A stretch of DNA of 64,000 bases from Haloferula sp. BvORR071 (GCF_000739615.1 NZ_BATP01000034.1:62001-126000); one strand, 5' to 3'; shown: positions 7,428 through 15,561, counted from the stretch's first letter. A program made the numbers and translations. The notes: generated from the letters alone by a model not told the origin.

Positions 7428-8528
7428 ATGACCCGTCTCATCACCTTCGCCTCCTTCTTCGCGGTCCTTCCTCTCCACGCCGCCTTCGAACCCATTCCCC
7501 GCAGCACTCCCGAAGCCGAAGGCCTGCCCACCCCCGCCGTCGTCGACTTCGTGGGAGCCCTCGACCAGATCCCCACCCTCCACAGCGTCATGGTCCTCCG
7601 CCACGGCAAGGTCATCGCCGAAGCCTGGTGGAAACCCGAAGTCGCCGACAAAGCCCACATCCTCAACTCCGTCAGCAAGAGCTTCACCTCCACCGCCGTC
7701 GGCCTCGCCATCACCGAAGGCAAACTCAGCCTCGACGACAAGGTCCTCAAATTCTTCCCCGCCGACGCGCCGGCCGACCCCTCCGACAACCTCAAGGCGA
7801 TGACCGTGAAGAACCTGCTGACCATGAACAGCGGCCACGAGATCGAGCCCAAGGCTGCGCCTAACAGCGGCGGCCCCAGCGTGAAGCAATTCCTTGCCGC
7901 CCCCGTCGAGCACACCCCCGGCACCCATTTCCAATACAACACGATGGGCACCTACACGCTCTCCGCCATCGTCACCAAGGTGACCGGCCAGACCGTCGTG
8001 GACTACCTCACGCCCCGCCTCTTCGAGCCCCTCGGCATCGAGGACCACAAATGGGACGCCAGCCCCGAAGGCAACTCCCTCGGCGGCTACGGCCTCTTCC
8101 TTCGCACCGAAGACATCGCCAAGCTCGGCCAACTCTACCTCCAGAAAGGCCAGTGGAAGGGCAAACAGATCCTCCCCGAAACTTGGGTCGCCGAGGCCAC
8201 CAGCAAGCAAGTCCCCAACGACCCCGGCTCCCACGTCAAAATGGGCAACGACTGGCGTCAGGGCTACGGCTTCCAATTCTGGCGCTGCCAGCACAACGCC
8301 TTCCGCGGCGATGGCGCCGGCGGCCAATTCTGCGTCGTCATGCCCGACCAGGACACTGTCATCGCGATGACCGCCGGCGGTGCCGACATGCAGCGCGAAC
8401 TCGATGCCATCTGGGACAAGCTCATCCCCGCCTTCCAGGACAAGGCCCTTCCCGAATCCGCCGAAGCCCAAGCCAAGCTCAAGGAAGCCATCGCCAAGCT
8501 CGAAGTAAAAGAGAAGCCGAAGCAGTAG
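7428..8528 (+). CDS. Secreted serine hydrolase, class C beta-lactamase/esterase family
   Basis: Exported serine hydrolase of the penicillin-binding/beta-lactamase (EstB, 6-aminohexanoate hydrolase-like) superfamily; the substrate is not predictable. The start at 7428 gives the signal peptide MTRLITFASFFAVLPLHA. Motif 1 is S81-V-S-K84 (nucleophile and general base). Motif 2 keeps the catalytic tyrosine as Y170-N-T172 (the third residue is usually Asn). Motif 3 is represented by the GDGAGGQF segment near residue 300. Other family hallmarks are KNLLTMNSGH, FQYNTMGTYTLSAIV and FEPLGIEDHKWD. The 366 residues are typical for the family. The C-terminal ~35 residues are charged (Lys/Glu/Ala) and may be a flexible tail. 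The gene is flanked by REP-like repeats on both sides. Confidence 0.88.
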   Translation: MTRLITFASFFAVLPLHAAFEPIPRSTPEAEGLPTPAVVDFVGALDQIPTLHSVMVLRHGKVIAEAWWKPEVADKAHILNSVSKSFTSTAVGLAITEGKLSLDDKVLKFFPADAPADPSDNLKAMTVKNLLTMNSGHEIEPKAAPNSGGPSVKQFLAAPVEHTPGTHFQYNTMGTYTLSAIVTKVTGQTVVDYLTPRLFEPLGIEDHKWDASPEGNSLGGYGLFLRTEDIAKLGQLYLQKGQWKGKQILPETWVAEATSKQVPNDPGSHVKMGNDWRQGYGFQFWRCQHNAFRGDGAGGQFCVVMPDQDTVIAMTAGGADMQRELDAIWDKLIPAFQDKALPESAEAQAKLKEAIAKLEVKEKPKQ

Positions 8529-8539
8529 CCCACAAGGTA

Positions 8540-8599
8540 GCGGAATGGCTGCCGCCATTCCGGCAGTGCGAGTCCTCCCCAAGAACGCAGGACTCGCAC
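8540..8599. repeat. REP-like composite hairpin, copy 2
   Basis: Two adjacent perfect hairpins: CGGAATGGC (8541-8549) with GCCATTCCG (8554-8562), then GTGCGAGTCCT (8566-8576) with AGGACTCGCAC (8589-8599). The first matches the repeat at 7143 almost base for base; the second has a different stem sequence from its counterpart. The pair lies immediately after the hydrolase stop and could also end its transcript. Confidence 0.65.
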
Positions 8600-8628
8600 C
8601 TCTGCCATCCGCTGCAATAATCCCTTCC

Positions 8629-9102
8629 ATGCCTCACCGCTTCCGCACCATCGACGGCAAAATCTACGGCCCGGGCAGCAAAACCCCCTTCACCGTCAGC
8701 CTCCCCGATGGCAGCCAAGCGGAAGTGATCTGGGGCGGCTGCGCCCAAAGCGAGAAGCTCGCCTGGTGGCTCCGCAAACCCGACCACGGCATCGCCCAAT
8801 CCGCTCAAGAGATCGCCGCCGTCGCCATCGAAGCCGAGGACACCAAGGAATTCATCTGGGGTGACGCCCCACCCGGTGCACACCTCATCTGGGTGCTCGA
8901 ACCACCCGTCGTCTCCAAGGCCGGCAATAGCTATCAGCTCGCCAAGATGGTCACCGTCGAAGCCAGCCCCGCGGAACTCGCCTACTTCCACGACACCCGC
9001 TTCGCCCTCTTCGGCAGCCTCGATAGCGCGGGCAAGATCACCACCATCCCCGCGCTCGAACCACCGCCTGCGAAACCACCAGCGCAGGGCGAGTTGTTCT
9101 GA
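8629..9102 (+). CDS. Hypothetical protein
   Basis: A 157-residue soluble protein with no signal peptide and no family I recognise. The ATG at 8629 (MPHRFRTIDGKIYGPG) is preferred over the one at 8545 because the latter lies inside the palindromic repeat. The first half (TPFTVSLPDGSQAEVIWGG) looks like a small beta-rich fold; the C terminus is proline-rich (PALEPPPAKPPAQGELF). It has the same orientation as its neighbours, but repeats separate it from the hydrolase gene, so co-transcription is uncertain. Confidence 0.65.
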   Translation: MPHRFRTIDGKIYGPGSKTPFTVSLPDGSQAEVIWGGCAQSEKLAWWLRKPDHGIAQSAQEIAAVAIEAEDTKEFIWGDAPPGAHLIWVLEPPVVSKAGNSYQLAKMVTVEASPAELAYFHDTRFALFGSLDSAGKITTIPALEPPPAKPPAQGELF

Positions 9103-9243
9103 GGCAGACATGGCGTTTTCATCCAATTTTCTTCAGGCCTGCGTCCGGACCTGTTAGTCCCTCCCGCCATGGAATGTCTCCCCCTCCTCTTGGCCAAAGT
9201 ATCCGAACTCCAGACCGCATCCCGCGTCCCCGCACCGGAGCCC

Positions 9244-9624
9244 ATGAACAGCGAGGTTCAGGCCATTGTGGTGGGCCTGACAGTGGCCCTTACCGTGGGC
9301 ATGATCGCTTCCTTCTGGGTGCTCTTCCAGAAGGCCGGCAGGCCGGGCTGGCAAGCCGTGATTCCATTCTACAATAGCTTTGCCTGGGTCGATATCCTGG
9401 GGCGCCCAGTGTGGGTCGCCGTTATCCTGTGCTTCGTGCCTTGGGTAAACTTTCTGGTGTTTTTGTTCCTCTGCCTGGACACGGCGAAGTGCTTCGGCAA
9501 GAAGACCGGCTTCGCTTTCGGCCTGATGTTCCTGCCCTTCGTGTTCTTCCCGATCCTCGCCTTTGGCAACTCAAGGTACTTGGGACCGGCCACCGACGAC
9601 ACTCGTCCCACCTCGATCGGCTAG
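9244..9624 (+). CDS. Small membrane protein, DUF5684-like
   Basis: About 126 residues with three hydrophobic segments (roughly VVGLTVALTVGMIASFWVLF, VAVILCFVPWVNFLVFLFL, and FGLMFLPFVFFPILAF). The loop AGRPGWQAVIPFYNSFAWVDI followed by GRPVW is the signature I associate with DUF5684, inner-membrane proteins of unknown function. Its short C-terminal tail is polar. The start at 9244 places the first membrane helix close to the N terminus; an in-frame ATG at 9169 would add 25 polar residues. It ends 18 bases before the stop of the convergent minus-strand gene. Confidence 0.7.
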   Translation: MNSEVQAIVVGLTVALTVGMIASFWVLFQKAGRPGWQAVIPFYNSFAWVDILGRPVWVAVILCFVPWVNFLVFLFLCLDTAKCFGKKTGFAFGLMFLPFVFFPILAFGNSRYLGPATDDTRPTSIG

Positions 9625-9642
9625 CCCGCGCCACCCAAGGCT

Positions 9643-10209
9643 TCACTTCTTGATCGGATTCCGACCCTTGATCGGCGTCTGGTCATACTCGTCATCGATC
9701 CGCGAAGACTCGACCGAGCCCTTGTCCAAACTCGGCATGTCCAAGGGCGACTTCTTCTCCAGAGCCGCCGCCGTCTGCGGTGGAGTGGGAGCCGCGCTCT
9801 GGGCCTTCGGCGCGGCCGGAGCTGCGATCGGCTTGATCACGATCGCGTGCTCTTCCAGCTTCACCTCCACCTTCGCCTGCGCCGCGATCTCACTGAGGAT
9901 CTTCCCCGCCGACTTGTCCTTCGCAGTGAGCGTCACCGTATGCGGCCACTTCGCGGCATCGACGTCCTTGTAGACCCACTGCAGCTCCAGGCCGTTCTTG
10001 CTGTTCTTCTTCACCTGCTGGGTCAGCACCGCGATCGCATCGCCCAAGGTCGTCTGATCCGCACTGAAGCTCGGGATCACGATCTCCGCCAAGGGCGTCG
10101 CCGTGAGCTGCTTCTTCAAACTCTGCGGTGGCACCGCCGGGGCGGGCTCTGCGGCAAACGCCAGCGGAGACAAAGCCAAGGCCAGGAGCAGGGGCATAAG
10201 TTTTCTCAT
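9643..10209 (-). CDS. Periplasmic protein with STN-like domain
   Basis: A 188-residue exported protein. MRKLMPLLLALALSPLAFAAEP is a signal peptide, so the start at 10209 is chosen over longer in-frame starts. Residues ~45-130 (FSADQTTLGDAIAVLTQQVK, then KILSEIAAQAKVEVKLEEHAIVIKP) resemble the secretin/TonB short N-terminal (STN) fold, a small alpha/beta module common in Planctomycetes-Verrucomicrobia periplasmic proteins. The C-terminal 55 residues are low complexity (Ala/Pro/Lys). No partner secretin is visible nearby. Function unknown; the domain call is by pattern. Confidence 0.65.
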   Translation of the reverse strand: MRKLMPLLLALALSPLAFAAEPAPAVPPQSLKKQLTATPLAEIVIPSFSADQTTLGDAIAVLTQQVKKNSKNGLELQWVYKDVDAAKWPHTVTLTAKDKSAGKILSEIAAQAKVEVKLEEHAIVIKPIAAPAAPKAQSAAPTPPQTAAALEKKSPLDMPSLDKGSVESSRIDDEYDQTPIKGRNPIKK

Positions 10210-10319
10210 GGCATCACATATCATGCCTCCCGCCCTCCCCCGGCAAGGCCAGAAATACCCATCGGGGGGAGGGGAACCGGGCCTTTTCTCGCCCCGAATA
10301 GCCTCTTTTTTCCGCTCCA

Positions 10320-10337
10320 TTCTAACCATTTTCTCAT
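10320..10337 (+). promoter_or_regulatory. Direct-repeat regulator box, site B
   Basis: TTCTAACCATTTTCTCAT consists of two TTCT(A/C)A-type half-sites 11 bases apart and matches site A (21678) at 16 of 18 positions. The flanking CCA before and GCT after are also shared. The box points along + towards a -10-like TATGCT at 10344-10349 and the structured segment beyond. It also lies 110 bases upstream of the minus-strand STN gene. Confidence 0.5.
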
Positions 10338-10382
10338 CGCTGGTATGCTAAATCCACCGGTGGAACAGCAGAGTTGTCGTTT

Positions 10383-10547
10383 GCTTAAGCGGCGCGAAAG
10401 CACCGTAAAGGTTTAAGCGACAGGCACTCCCTCCCAGGGGTGGGTAGGGAGTGCCCCCCGCTGGCCGCCGGCCAGCAGTGGAGGTCGGCGGGCGGGTTGG
10501 GCGAACTCCAAACCTTCGCGAGTGCGGACGTACCCCGCCCGTAGACC
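10383..10547. ncRNA. Candidate structured non-coding RNA or structured terminator region
   Basis: The 371-base gap 10210-10580 contains several strong helices. GGCACTCCCT (10423-10432) pairs with AGGGAGTGCC (10446-10455). GCTGGCC (10460-10466) pairs with GGCCAGC (10470-10476). A long stem joins GGTC (10483-10486) and CGGGCGGG (10489-10496) to CCCGCCCG (10534-10541) and GACC (10544-10547), enclosing a small TTGG/CCAA hairpin. AAGGTTT (10408-10414) can pair with AAACCTT (10510-10516). No reading frame fits. It matches no RNA family I recognise (not tmRNA, RNase P or SRP). Strand is undetermined: + if driven from site B, - if it is the 3' end of the response-regulator transcript. Confidence 0.4.
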
Positions 10548-10580
10548 CCCGAGCTGTGGTCTCAAAACGCAGGAATTAGC

Positions 10581-11237
10581 CTATTCCCGGGCTTGCGAGG
10601 TCTTCCAAGCGATGGCGCGGCGCAGAAGTTCGGAGGAATCCTTCAGCTCCAGCTTATCCTTGATCCGCGCGCGGTAGGTTTCCACTGTTTTAGAATCGAG
10701 CCCCAGATGCTCGGCGATATAGCGCGCAGCATATCCCTGGCCGACCAAATCGAAGACTTGGAGCTCGCGGTCAGTGAGTTCCTTGAGGGGATCCGTACTG
10801 GAGCGGTTCTTGCCGAGCATGCGCGACAAAATATCTCCAGAGAGCTGGGAACTCATGAAGATCCGGCCTTCCAGAACTTGGCGAATCGCTTCCAGAATCT
10901 TGCGGGTGGCCTCTTGCTTGGTGATGTAGCCGTGGGCGCCGGCGCGGATCACGCGCTCCGCGTAGAGGTCTTCCTCCTGCATGGAGAGCACGAGGATGAG
11001 AAGCTGGGGCTGGAGGGTCCTGAGATCCTTGATCAGATCGAGGCCGCTGGAACGCTTGAGGGAAAGATCGACGATGGCGAGCCGGGGTTGCTCGCGGGTG
11101 ATCACCTCGAGGGCTTCGCCGCGGTCCTCGGCTTCACCGCAGACGATCATGTCGGATTCGCGGTTGATCAGTTCGGCCAGTCGTTCGCGCACCATGGGGT
11201 GATCGTCGACCAGCACGATTCGGGCGGGGCTAGGCAT
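10581..11237 (-). CDS. NarL/FixJ-type response regulator (orphan)
   Basis: A 218-residue two-component response regulator. The N-terminal receiver domain has the acidic pair Asp11-Asp12, phosphoacceptor Asp57 (LAIVDLSLKRSSG), Ser85 and Lys107 (GYITKQEA). The C-terminal LuxR-type helix-turn-helix (LTDRELQVFDLVGQGYAARY, then LDSKTVETYRARI) binds DNA. No sensor kinase is adjacent. The gene is divergent from the EamA/VTT/arn block, and a perfect 12-bp palindrome lies in the shared 186-base promoter region, so it may regulate itself or that block. Its target is not known. Confidence 0.93.
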   Translation of the reverse strand: MPSPARIVLVDDHPMVRERLAELINRESDMIVCGEAEDRGEALEVITREQPRLAIVDLSLKRSSGLDLIKDLRTLQPQLLILVLSMQEEDLYAERVIRAGAHGYITKQEATRKILEAIRQVLEGRIFMSSQLSGDILSRMLGKNRSSTDPLKELTDRELQVFDLVGQGYAARYIAEHLGLDSKTVETYRARIKDKLELKDSSELLRRAIAWKTSQARE

Positions 11238-11363
11238 TGGCAGCAGTCGGAAGCGGCGTCGTTGGGGGCCGAGGAGTCTCCGTGCAAGCGAGGGTAACGG
11301 AATGGGGATTAGAAAGTCGTGAGAAATGGCGGATTCGAAAGGGAGCGGGATTTCGCGGTGCCG

Positions 11364-11375
11364 TAACAGCTGTTA
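11364..11375. promoter_or_regulatory. 12-bp perfect palindrome TAACAGCTGTTA
   Basis: A perfect palindrome between the divergent response-regulator gene and the EamA gene, 48 bases before the EamA start. Its symmetry suits a dimeric helix-turn-helix regulator such as the adjacent NarL-type protein; this is inference. Confidence 0.4.
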
Positions 11376-11423
11376 GATGTTCCGGGGCTTGCGCTGAGGG
11401 TGCTTAGGGCGTGAAGGATAGGT

Positions 11424-11861
11424 ATGAACTGGCTGATCTGGGCATTGCTGGCGGCATTCTTCGCTGGGGTCACCGCGGTGCTCGCCAAGGCGGGGGTCGA
11501 CGGGGTCAATTCGAATCTAGCGACCGCAGTACGGACAACGGTGGTGCTGGCGTTCAGTTGGGTGATCGCCTTTGCGAGTTGCAGGCCGGTGGTGGCCCTG
11601 AGCGGGCTTTCCTCGCGGACCTGGGTATTTCTCACGCTGTCCGGGCTGGCGACAGGACTGTCGTGGATCTGTTATTTCCGGGCGCTACAGCTGGGAGAGG
11701 CGTCACGGGTGGCACCGATCGACAAACTGAGCGTGATCTTTGCGATCGTGTTTGCGGGAATCTTCTTGAAGGAGCGACTGACGTGGCAGCATGCCCTTGG
11801 CGGGGCTCTGATCGTTGCCGGTGCGCTGGTGCTTGCGATGGGTAGTGGCAAGCCCGCATGA
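11424..11861 (+). CDS. Single-domain EamA/DMT-superfamily transporter
   Basis: A 145-residue inner-membrane protein with about five hydrophobic helices and one EamA unit (WALLAAFFAGVTAVLAKAG at the start, PIDKLSVIFAIVFAGIFLKE with the conserved Pro and Lys-Glu end). Such half-size EamA proteins must dimerise. ArnE and ArnF, which flip undecaprenyl-phosphate-L-Ara4N in enterobacteria, belong to the same drug/metabolite superfamily and are of similar size. No other arnE/arnF candidate exists in the window, and the arn operon begins about 0.8 kb downstream on the same strand. A flippase role is therefore plausible but unproven. The next gene starts four bases after the stop. Confidence 0.85.
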   Translation: MNWLIWALLAAFFAGVTAVLAKAGVDGVNSNLATAVRTTVVLAFSWVIAFASCRPVVALSGLSSRTWVFLTLSGLATGLSWICYFRALQLGEASRVAPIDKLSVIFAIVFAGIFLKERLTWQHALGGALIVAGALVLAMGSGKPA

Positions 11862-11865
11862 CCGC

Positions 11866-12546
11866 ATGAAACAGTTTCTCCGCCGTCACCGTCACCGCTT
11901 GGCCTTCGTGCTGATCGGGGTGATGGCCATGGCGATGCTGGCCGGATGGTATGCGCCGGAGCACCCGCTGGCGGTGGTGCAGCATTGGATGGATTTTGCC
12001 TTCAATGCATTGCGCGGAGTTCCGCTGGTGGTGTTTGTGCTGGCGATGGCGCTATTGCCGCTGGTGGGGGTGCCGGTGGTTCCCTTCTATCTGATGGCGG
12101 GGGCGGTGTATGTGCCGCTTTACGGGCTGCCGGTGACCTTGGCGGCGGGAATGGCGGCCTTGCTGCTGAATCTCTTGGCGAGTCATGCAATTGCGCGGCG
12201 GATGCGGCCTTTCGTGGAGCGGATGGTGGCGAGATTCGGGATCACGATGCCGCAGGTGGGCAAGCTTTCCGCGTGGAAGCTGGTGCTGCTGGTGCGGGTG
12301 ACGCCAGGTGCGCCGCTGATCGTGCAAAACTACCTGCTAGCGCTGGCGGGGATTCCGCTGGGACTGTACGTGATCGTCTCGCTGCCGGTGGAAATGATGA
12401 TTTGCGGTGGATACATGGCGGCGGGCAAATCCTTTGCGACCGGGCATTGGGGCTGGCTGCTCGGTGGATTGGGGGCCCTGGCCTTCGTGTTGCTGGCGGC
12501 GGCACTGGTTCGCGAGCATCTGGCGGGGCGAAAAGCCGGGGAATAG
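11866..12546 (+). CDS. VTT/DedA-family inner-membrane protein
   Basis: A 226-residue polytopic membrane protein with the VTT (SNARE-associated/DedA) signature: a re-entrant region LLPLVGVPVVPFYLMAGAVY, then LLVRVTPGAPLIVQNYLLAL with the characteristic Arg and Pro-Gly. The ATG at 11866 follows the EamA stop by four bases; the in-frame ATG at 11815 overlaps the EamA gene. Some DedA-family proteins are known to recycle undecaprenyl phosphate, and DedA mutants can be polymyxin-sensitive. Both fit the arn operon that follows, which consumes and releases undecaprenyl phosphate. Substrate here is inferred from position. Confidence 0.85.
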   Translation: MKQFLRRHRHRLAFVLIGVMAMAMLAGWYAPEHPLAVVQHWMDFAFNALRGVPLVVFVLAMALLPLVGVPVVPFYLMAGAVYVPLYGLPVTLAAGMAALLLNLLASHAIARRMRPFVERMVARFGITMPQVGKLSAWKLVLLVRVTPGAPLIVQNYLLALAGIPLGLYVIVSLPVEMMICGGYMAAGKSFATGHWGWLLGGLGALAFVLLAAALVREHLAGRKAGE

Positions 12547-12560
12547 AGGAAAAATCCCTG

Positions 12561-12578
12561 TCCTCATCGGGCTCTCAT
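12561..12578 (+). promoter_or_regulatory. Direct-repeat regulator box, site C (upstream of arnT)
   Basis: TCCTCATCGGGCTCTCAT has CTCAT half-sites 11 bases apart and matches site A at 13 of 18 positions in the same orientation. It lies between the VTT stop and the arnT start, with a weak -10-like TTTGAT at 12590. It would make arnT-B-C-A-A-D a separately inducible operon. Confidence 0.45.
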
Positions 12579-12676
12579 GTTCGTTCCGCTTTGATCGCGG
12601 CACGATTTTGAAGTTCCGCGAAGCCAGTGATTCTGAGTTAGCCGCCTCCGGGGGGGCACCGACATCTCCGGGCGAG

Positions 12677-14383
12677 GTGCAGCCGGTTCGTCACGCCGCG
12701 CCCAAGCTCAAAGAGCTGGTGCTGGTGGCGATGGCGGCGGCGATCTGGTTTTGCGCCTTCATCGGGCTGCGGCCGCTGGCGGATCCGGACGAGGGCCGCT
12801 ACACCGAGATCTCCCGGGAGATGGCAATCTCCGGCGACTACGTGACGCCGAGGTTGAATGGGGTGAAGTATTTCGAGAAGCCGCCGTTGGTCTATTGGCT
12901 GTCGGCTCTCACTTTCAAGGCCTTCGGGGTCAATCATTTCACGGCGCGGCTGTGGATCGCGGTGTTTGCCGTGCTCGGCTGCCTGCTGACGTACTACGCA
13001 GCTTATAGTATTTACGGCAGGGCGGCGGGGATCTGGTCGGTTGGGGTGCTGGCCACCACATTGATCTACTATGTGCTGGCACAGGTGATCCTGCTGGACA
13101 TGGCGGTATCCGTGATGATCAGCGGGGCGTTATTCAGCTTCTTGCTGGGGGTGCGGGAGCCGCGGGGAGCGAAGCGACGGAGCCTATTCATGGCGCACTA
13201 TGCCTTCATGGGGCTGGCGACGCTGTGCAAGGGGTTGATTGGCTTCCTGATCCCTGGTGCGGTGATGTTCCTGTGGCTGCTGCTGCTCGGACGGTGGCGC
13301 TCCTTGAGGCCTTTCTATCCGGTGAGCGGGATCGCGCTGTTCCTGGTGATTGCGGTGCCATGGCATGTGCTGGTCGGGCTGGCGAACCACTCGGCGAATC
13401 ACAAGTTGGACTTCACGTGGTTCTATTTTGTGCACGAGCACTTCGAGCGTTTCACGACGACCGTGCACCGCCGCTTCGAACCGTGGTGGTTTTTCCTGCC
13501 GATCCTGGTGGGGGGCTTGCTGCCGTGGACGGTATTTGCCTGGCAGGCGGTTGCGCGTTCCCTTCGCGGCGGCTGGAAGGGCCGGAAGGAGCAGGCGGAG
13601 GCGTGGTTCCTGGTGATCTGGATTGTTTTCGTGATGGGCTTCTTCTCGGCGTCCCAATCGAAGCTGATTCCCTATATCCTGCCGGTGATTCCCGCTTGCG
13701 CGGTATTGATCGGGCGCTATGTGGCGGAACGTCGCCGTGAGGGGATGGAGGCTGGATTCAGCCGCGGGGGGTGGGCTTTTGTGGTTTTGGCGGTGGGGGC
13801 TGGCGTGGCCATCCCTTTAATCAAGGTGCCGGGTAGTCACGATGGATTAACGCTGCACTACCCCTACGGGCCCGGGCTGGCGGCTGCGATCCTGCTAGCC
13901 GGTGCGGGCTTCACTGGTTTTGCGCTGTTGAAGCGGCAAGCAGGACGGGTGGCCGGCGGGATGATGGTCACGGTGGCGGTGTTGTTCGTCGCGATCGCCT
14001 CGATGGGGCGCGCGTTTGACGCCGGCTCCTCAATTGCGCTGTCGCGGATTCTCCAAGAGCGGCTCAAGCCAGAGGACCGGGTCGTGCATGTCGCGCTCTA
14101 TGCGCAGGACATGCCGGTCTACTTGAACCGGCAGATTGATGTGGCCGGCTACAAGGGCGAGCTGGAGTTTGGCATCGATGCGGAGCCGGAGAAGACGGCG
14201 GACCGCTTCATCTCCCGCGCGCGTTTCATCGAAGAATGGAAGGACGCCAGGACGACCTATGCGGTGATGCGCAATTGGTACTACGACAAGTGGTTTAGCC
14301 AGCTTGGCCTCAACAACGAAGTCATCGGGAAGAGCGGAGATCTCTACCTGGTGGTGAATCGTTCCCCCTCTTCCTCCTTATGA
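12677..14383 (+). CDS. arnT: 4-amino-4-deoxy-L-arabinose transferase (lipid A)
   Basis: GT83-family glycosyltransferase that moves L-Ara4N from undecaprenyl phosphate to lipid A at the periplasmic face of the inner membrane, lowering surface charge and giving polymyxin resistance. After the first membrane helix comes the family signature: LADPDEGRYTEISREM with the catalytic-loop Asp-Glu, then NGVKYFEKPPLVYWL. About a dozen hydrophobic helices follow, then a soluble periplasmic C-terminal domain (from ~residue 455). No ATG precedes the first helix. GTG 12677 gives 568 residues, close to the usual ~550. TTG 12608 would add 23 low-complexity residues and lie close to the regulatory box. The stop overlaps the arnB start (ATGA). 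Confidence 0.88.
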   Translation: MQPVRHAAPKLKELVLVAMAAAIWFCAFIGLRPLADPDEGRYTEISREMAISGDYVTPRLNGVKYFEKPPLVYWLSALTFKAFGVNHFTARLWIAVFAVLGCLLTYYAAYSIYGRAAGIWSVGVLATTLIYYVLAQVILLDMAVSVMISGALFSFLLGVREPRGAKRRSLFMAHYAFMGLATLCKGLIGFLIPGAVMFLWLLLLGRWRSLRPFYPVSGIALFLVIAVPWHVLVGLANHSANHKLDFTWFYFVHEHFERFTTTVHRRFEPWWFFLPILVGGLLPWTVFAWQAVARSLRGGWKGRKEQAEAWFLVIWIVFVMGFFSASQSKLIPYILPVIPACAVLIGRYVAERRREGMEAGFSRGGWAFVVLAVGAGVAIPLIKVPGSHDGLTLHYPYGPGLAAAILLAGAGFTGFALLKRQAGRVAGGMMVTVAVLFVAIASMGRAFDAGSSIALSRILQERLKPEDRVVHVALYAQDMPVYLNRQIDVAGYKGELEFGIDAEPEKTADRFISRARFIEEWKDARTTYAVMRNWYYDKWFSQLGLNNEVIGKSGDLYLVVNRSPSSSL

Positions 14384-15561
14384 GTGCTTCCTCCTTGATC
14401 AGTCCCTTGACCGGGATCGCCCGACCCTTCCTGCCGATGACTCGCCCGAGCATCGATGAGGAGACCATCGAAGGGGTTTGCGAAGTCTTGCGTTCGGGGT
14501 GGATCACGTCGGGGCCGAAGGTGAAGGAGTTCGAGCAGCAGCTTTCGGAGCTGTTTGGCGGCCGTCCTGTGCGGGCGTTCAATTCGGGAACGGCCACCCT
14601 GGAGGTCGCGCTGCGCCTGGCTGGTGTGGGCCCAGGTGATGAGGTGATCACCACGCCGCTGTCTTGGGTCGCCACCAGCAATGTGATTCTCAACGTGGGT
14701 GCGCGGCCGGTGTTTGTGGACATCGAACCCTTCACGCGGAACATCAACCTCGAGCGGGCAGAGGCAGCCATCACTCCGGCAACCAAGGCGATCATGCCGG
14801 TGGACTTGGCGGGATTTCCGGTCGATCGCGGGCATTTGGCACGGATCGCGGCCAAGCACGGGCTGCGGGTGATCGAGGATGCGGCGCAATCGCTGGGCAG
14901 CAATTGGGAGGGGAAGCTGATCGGCAGCACCGGTGATCTGGTGTCCTTCAGCTTTCATCCGAACAAGAACGTCACCTCGATCGAGGGCGGCTGTCTGGTG
15001 ATGAACAATGAGGCCGAGGCGGCGCTGGCGGAGCAGTATCGCCTGCAGGGCGTGGTGCGCAGCGGGGTGGATGGGATGGATGTGGCGGTGGCGGGAGGAA
15101 AGTTCAACCTGACCGATGTGGCAGCGCGCGTGGGCATCGGGCAGCTGCGGCGGCTCGAGGAGTTCACGCTGGCGCGCCGTGATCTGGCGTGGGGCTACAG
15201 CGAATTACTAGACACACCGGAGATCAAGCGACTGGGGCTGCTTCTGCCGCTGCCGGATTTCAAGCAGAGCAACTGGCACATGTTCCAGGTGGTGCTGCCG
15301 GGGCGGCGGTTGCCGGGTGGCCGGGCGGCAGTGATGGAAGCGATGAAGGAGCTGGGAATCGGCACCGGAGTCCACTATCCGCCGATCCACTTGTTCACGC
15401 TCTACCGCCAGATGGGATGGAAGCCCGGGGATTTCAAGTATGCCGAGGAGATCGGACGCAATATCCTGACCTTGCCGCTCTTCCCCGCAATGACGATGGA
15501 CGACGTCCGCCGGGTGGTGGATGCTCTTACCGTGGTGCTACGCACGCAGGTCCAATCATGA
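14380..15561 (+). CDS. arnB: UDP-4-amino-4-deoxy-L-arabinose aminotransferase
   Basis: PLP enzyme of the DegT/DnrJ/EryC1/StrS group that transaminates UDP-4-keto-arabinose using glutamate, giving UDP-L-Ara4N in the cytoplasm. The 393 residues are a typical length. FNSGTATLEVALRLAGVGPG binds cofactor phosphate, VIEDAAQSLGS carries the PLP-ring Asp, and SFHPNKN contains the Schiff-base lysine Lys196. The phrase VDLAGFPVD and the C-terminal GVHYPPIHLFTLYRQMG favour ArnB over other sugar aminotransferases. Start and stop overlap arnT and arnC by four bases (ATGA), so the genes are translationally coupled. Confidence 0.93.
   Translation: MSASSLISPLTGIARPFLPMTRPSIDEETIEGVCEVLRSGWITSGPKVKEFEQQLSELFGGRPVRAFNSGTATLEVALRLAGVGPGDEVITTPLSWVATSNVILNVGARPVFVDIEPFTRNINLERAEAAITPATKAIMPVDLAGFPVDRGHLARIAAKHGLRVIEDAAQSLGSNWEGKLIGSTGDLVSFSFHPNKNVTSIEGGCLVMNNEAEAALAEQYRLQGVVRSGVDGMDVAVAGGKFNLTDVAARVGIGQLRRLEEFTLARRDLAWGYSELLDTPEIKRLGLLLPLPDFKQSNWHMFQVVLPGRRLPGGRAAVMEAMKELGIGTGVHYPPIHLFTLYRQMGWKPGDFKYAEEIGRNILTLPLFPAMTMDDVRRVVDALTVVLRTQVQS

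Noticed and set aside
10383-10547. Structured region as tmRNA, RNase P RNA, SRP RNA or a known riboswitch
   Set aside because: None of the conserved cores of these RNAs could be found; it was kept only as an unnamed candidate.
15189-15557. A long N-terminal extension of arnC inside arnB
   Set aside because: The extension is out-of-frame arnB sequence; the ATGA start at 15558 gives a standard ArnC.
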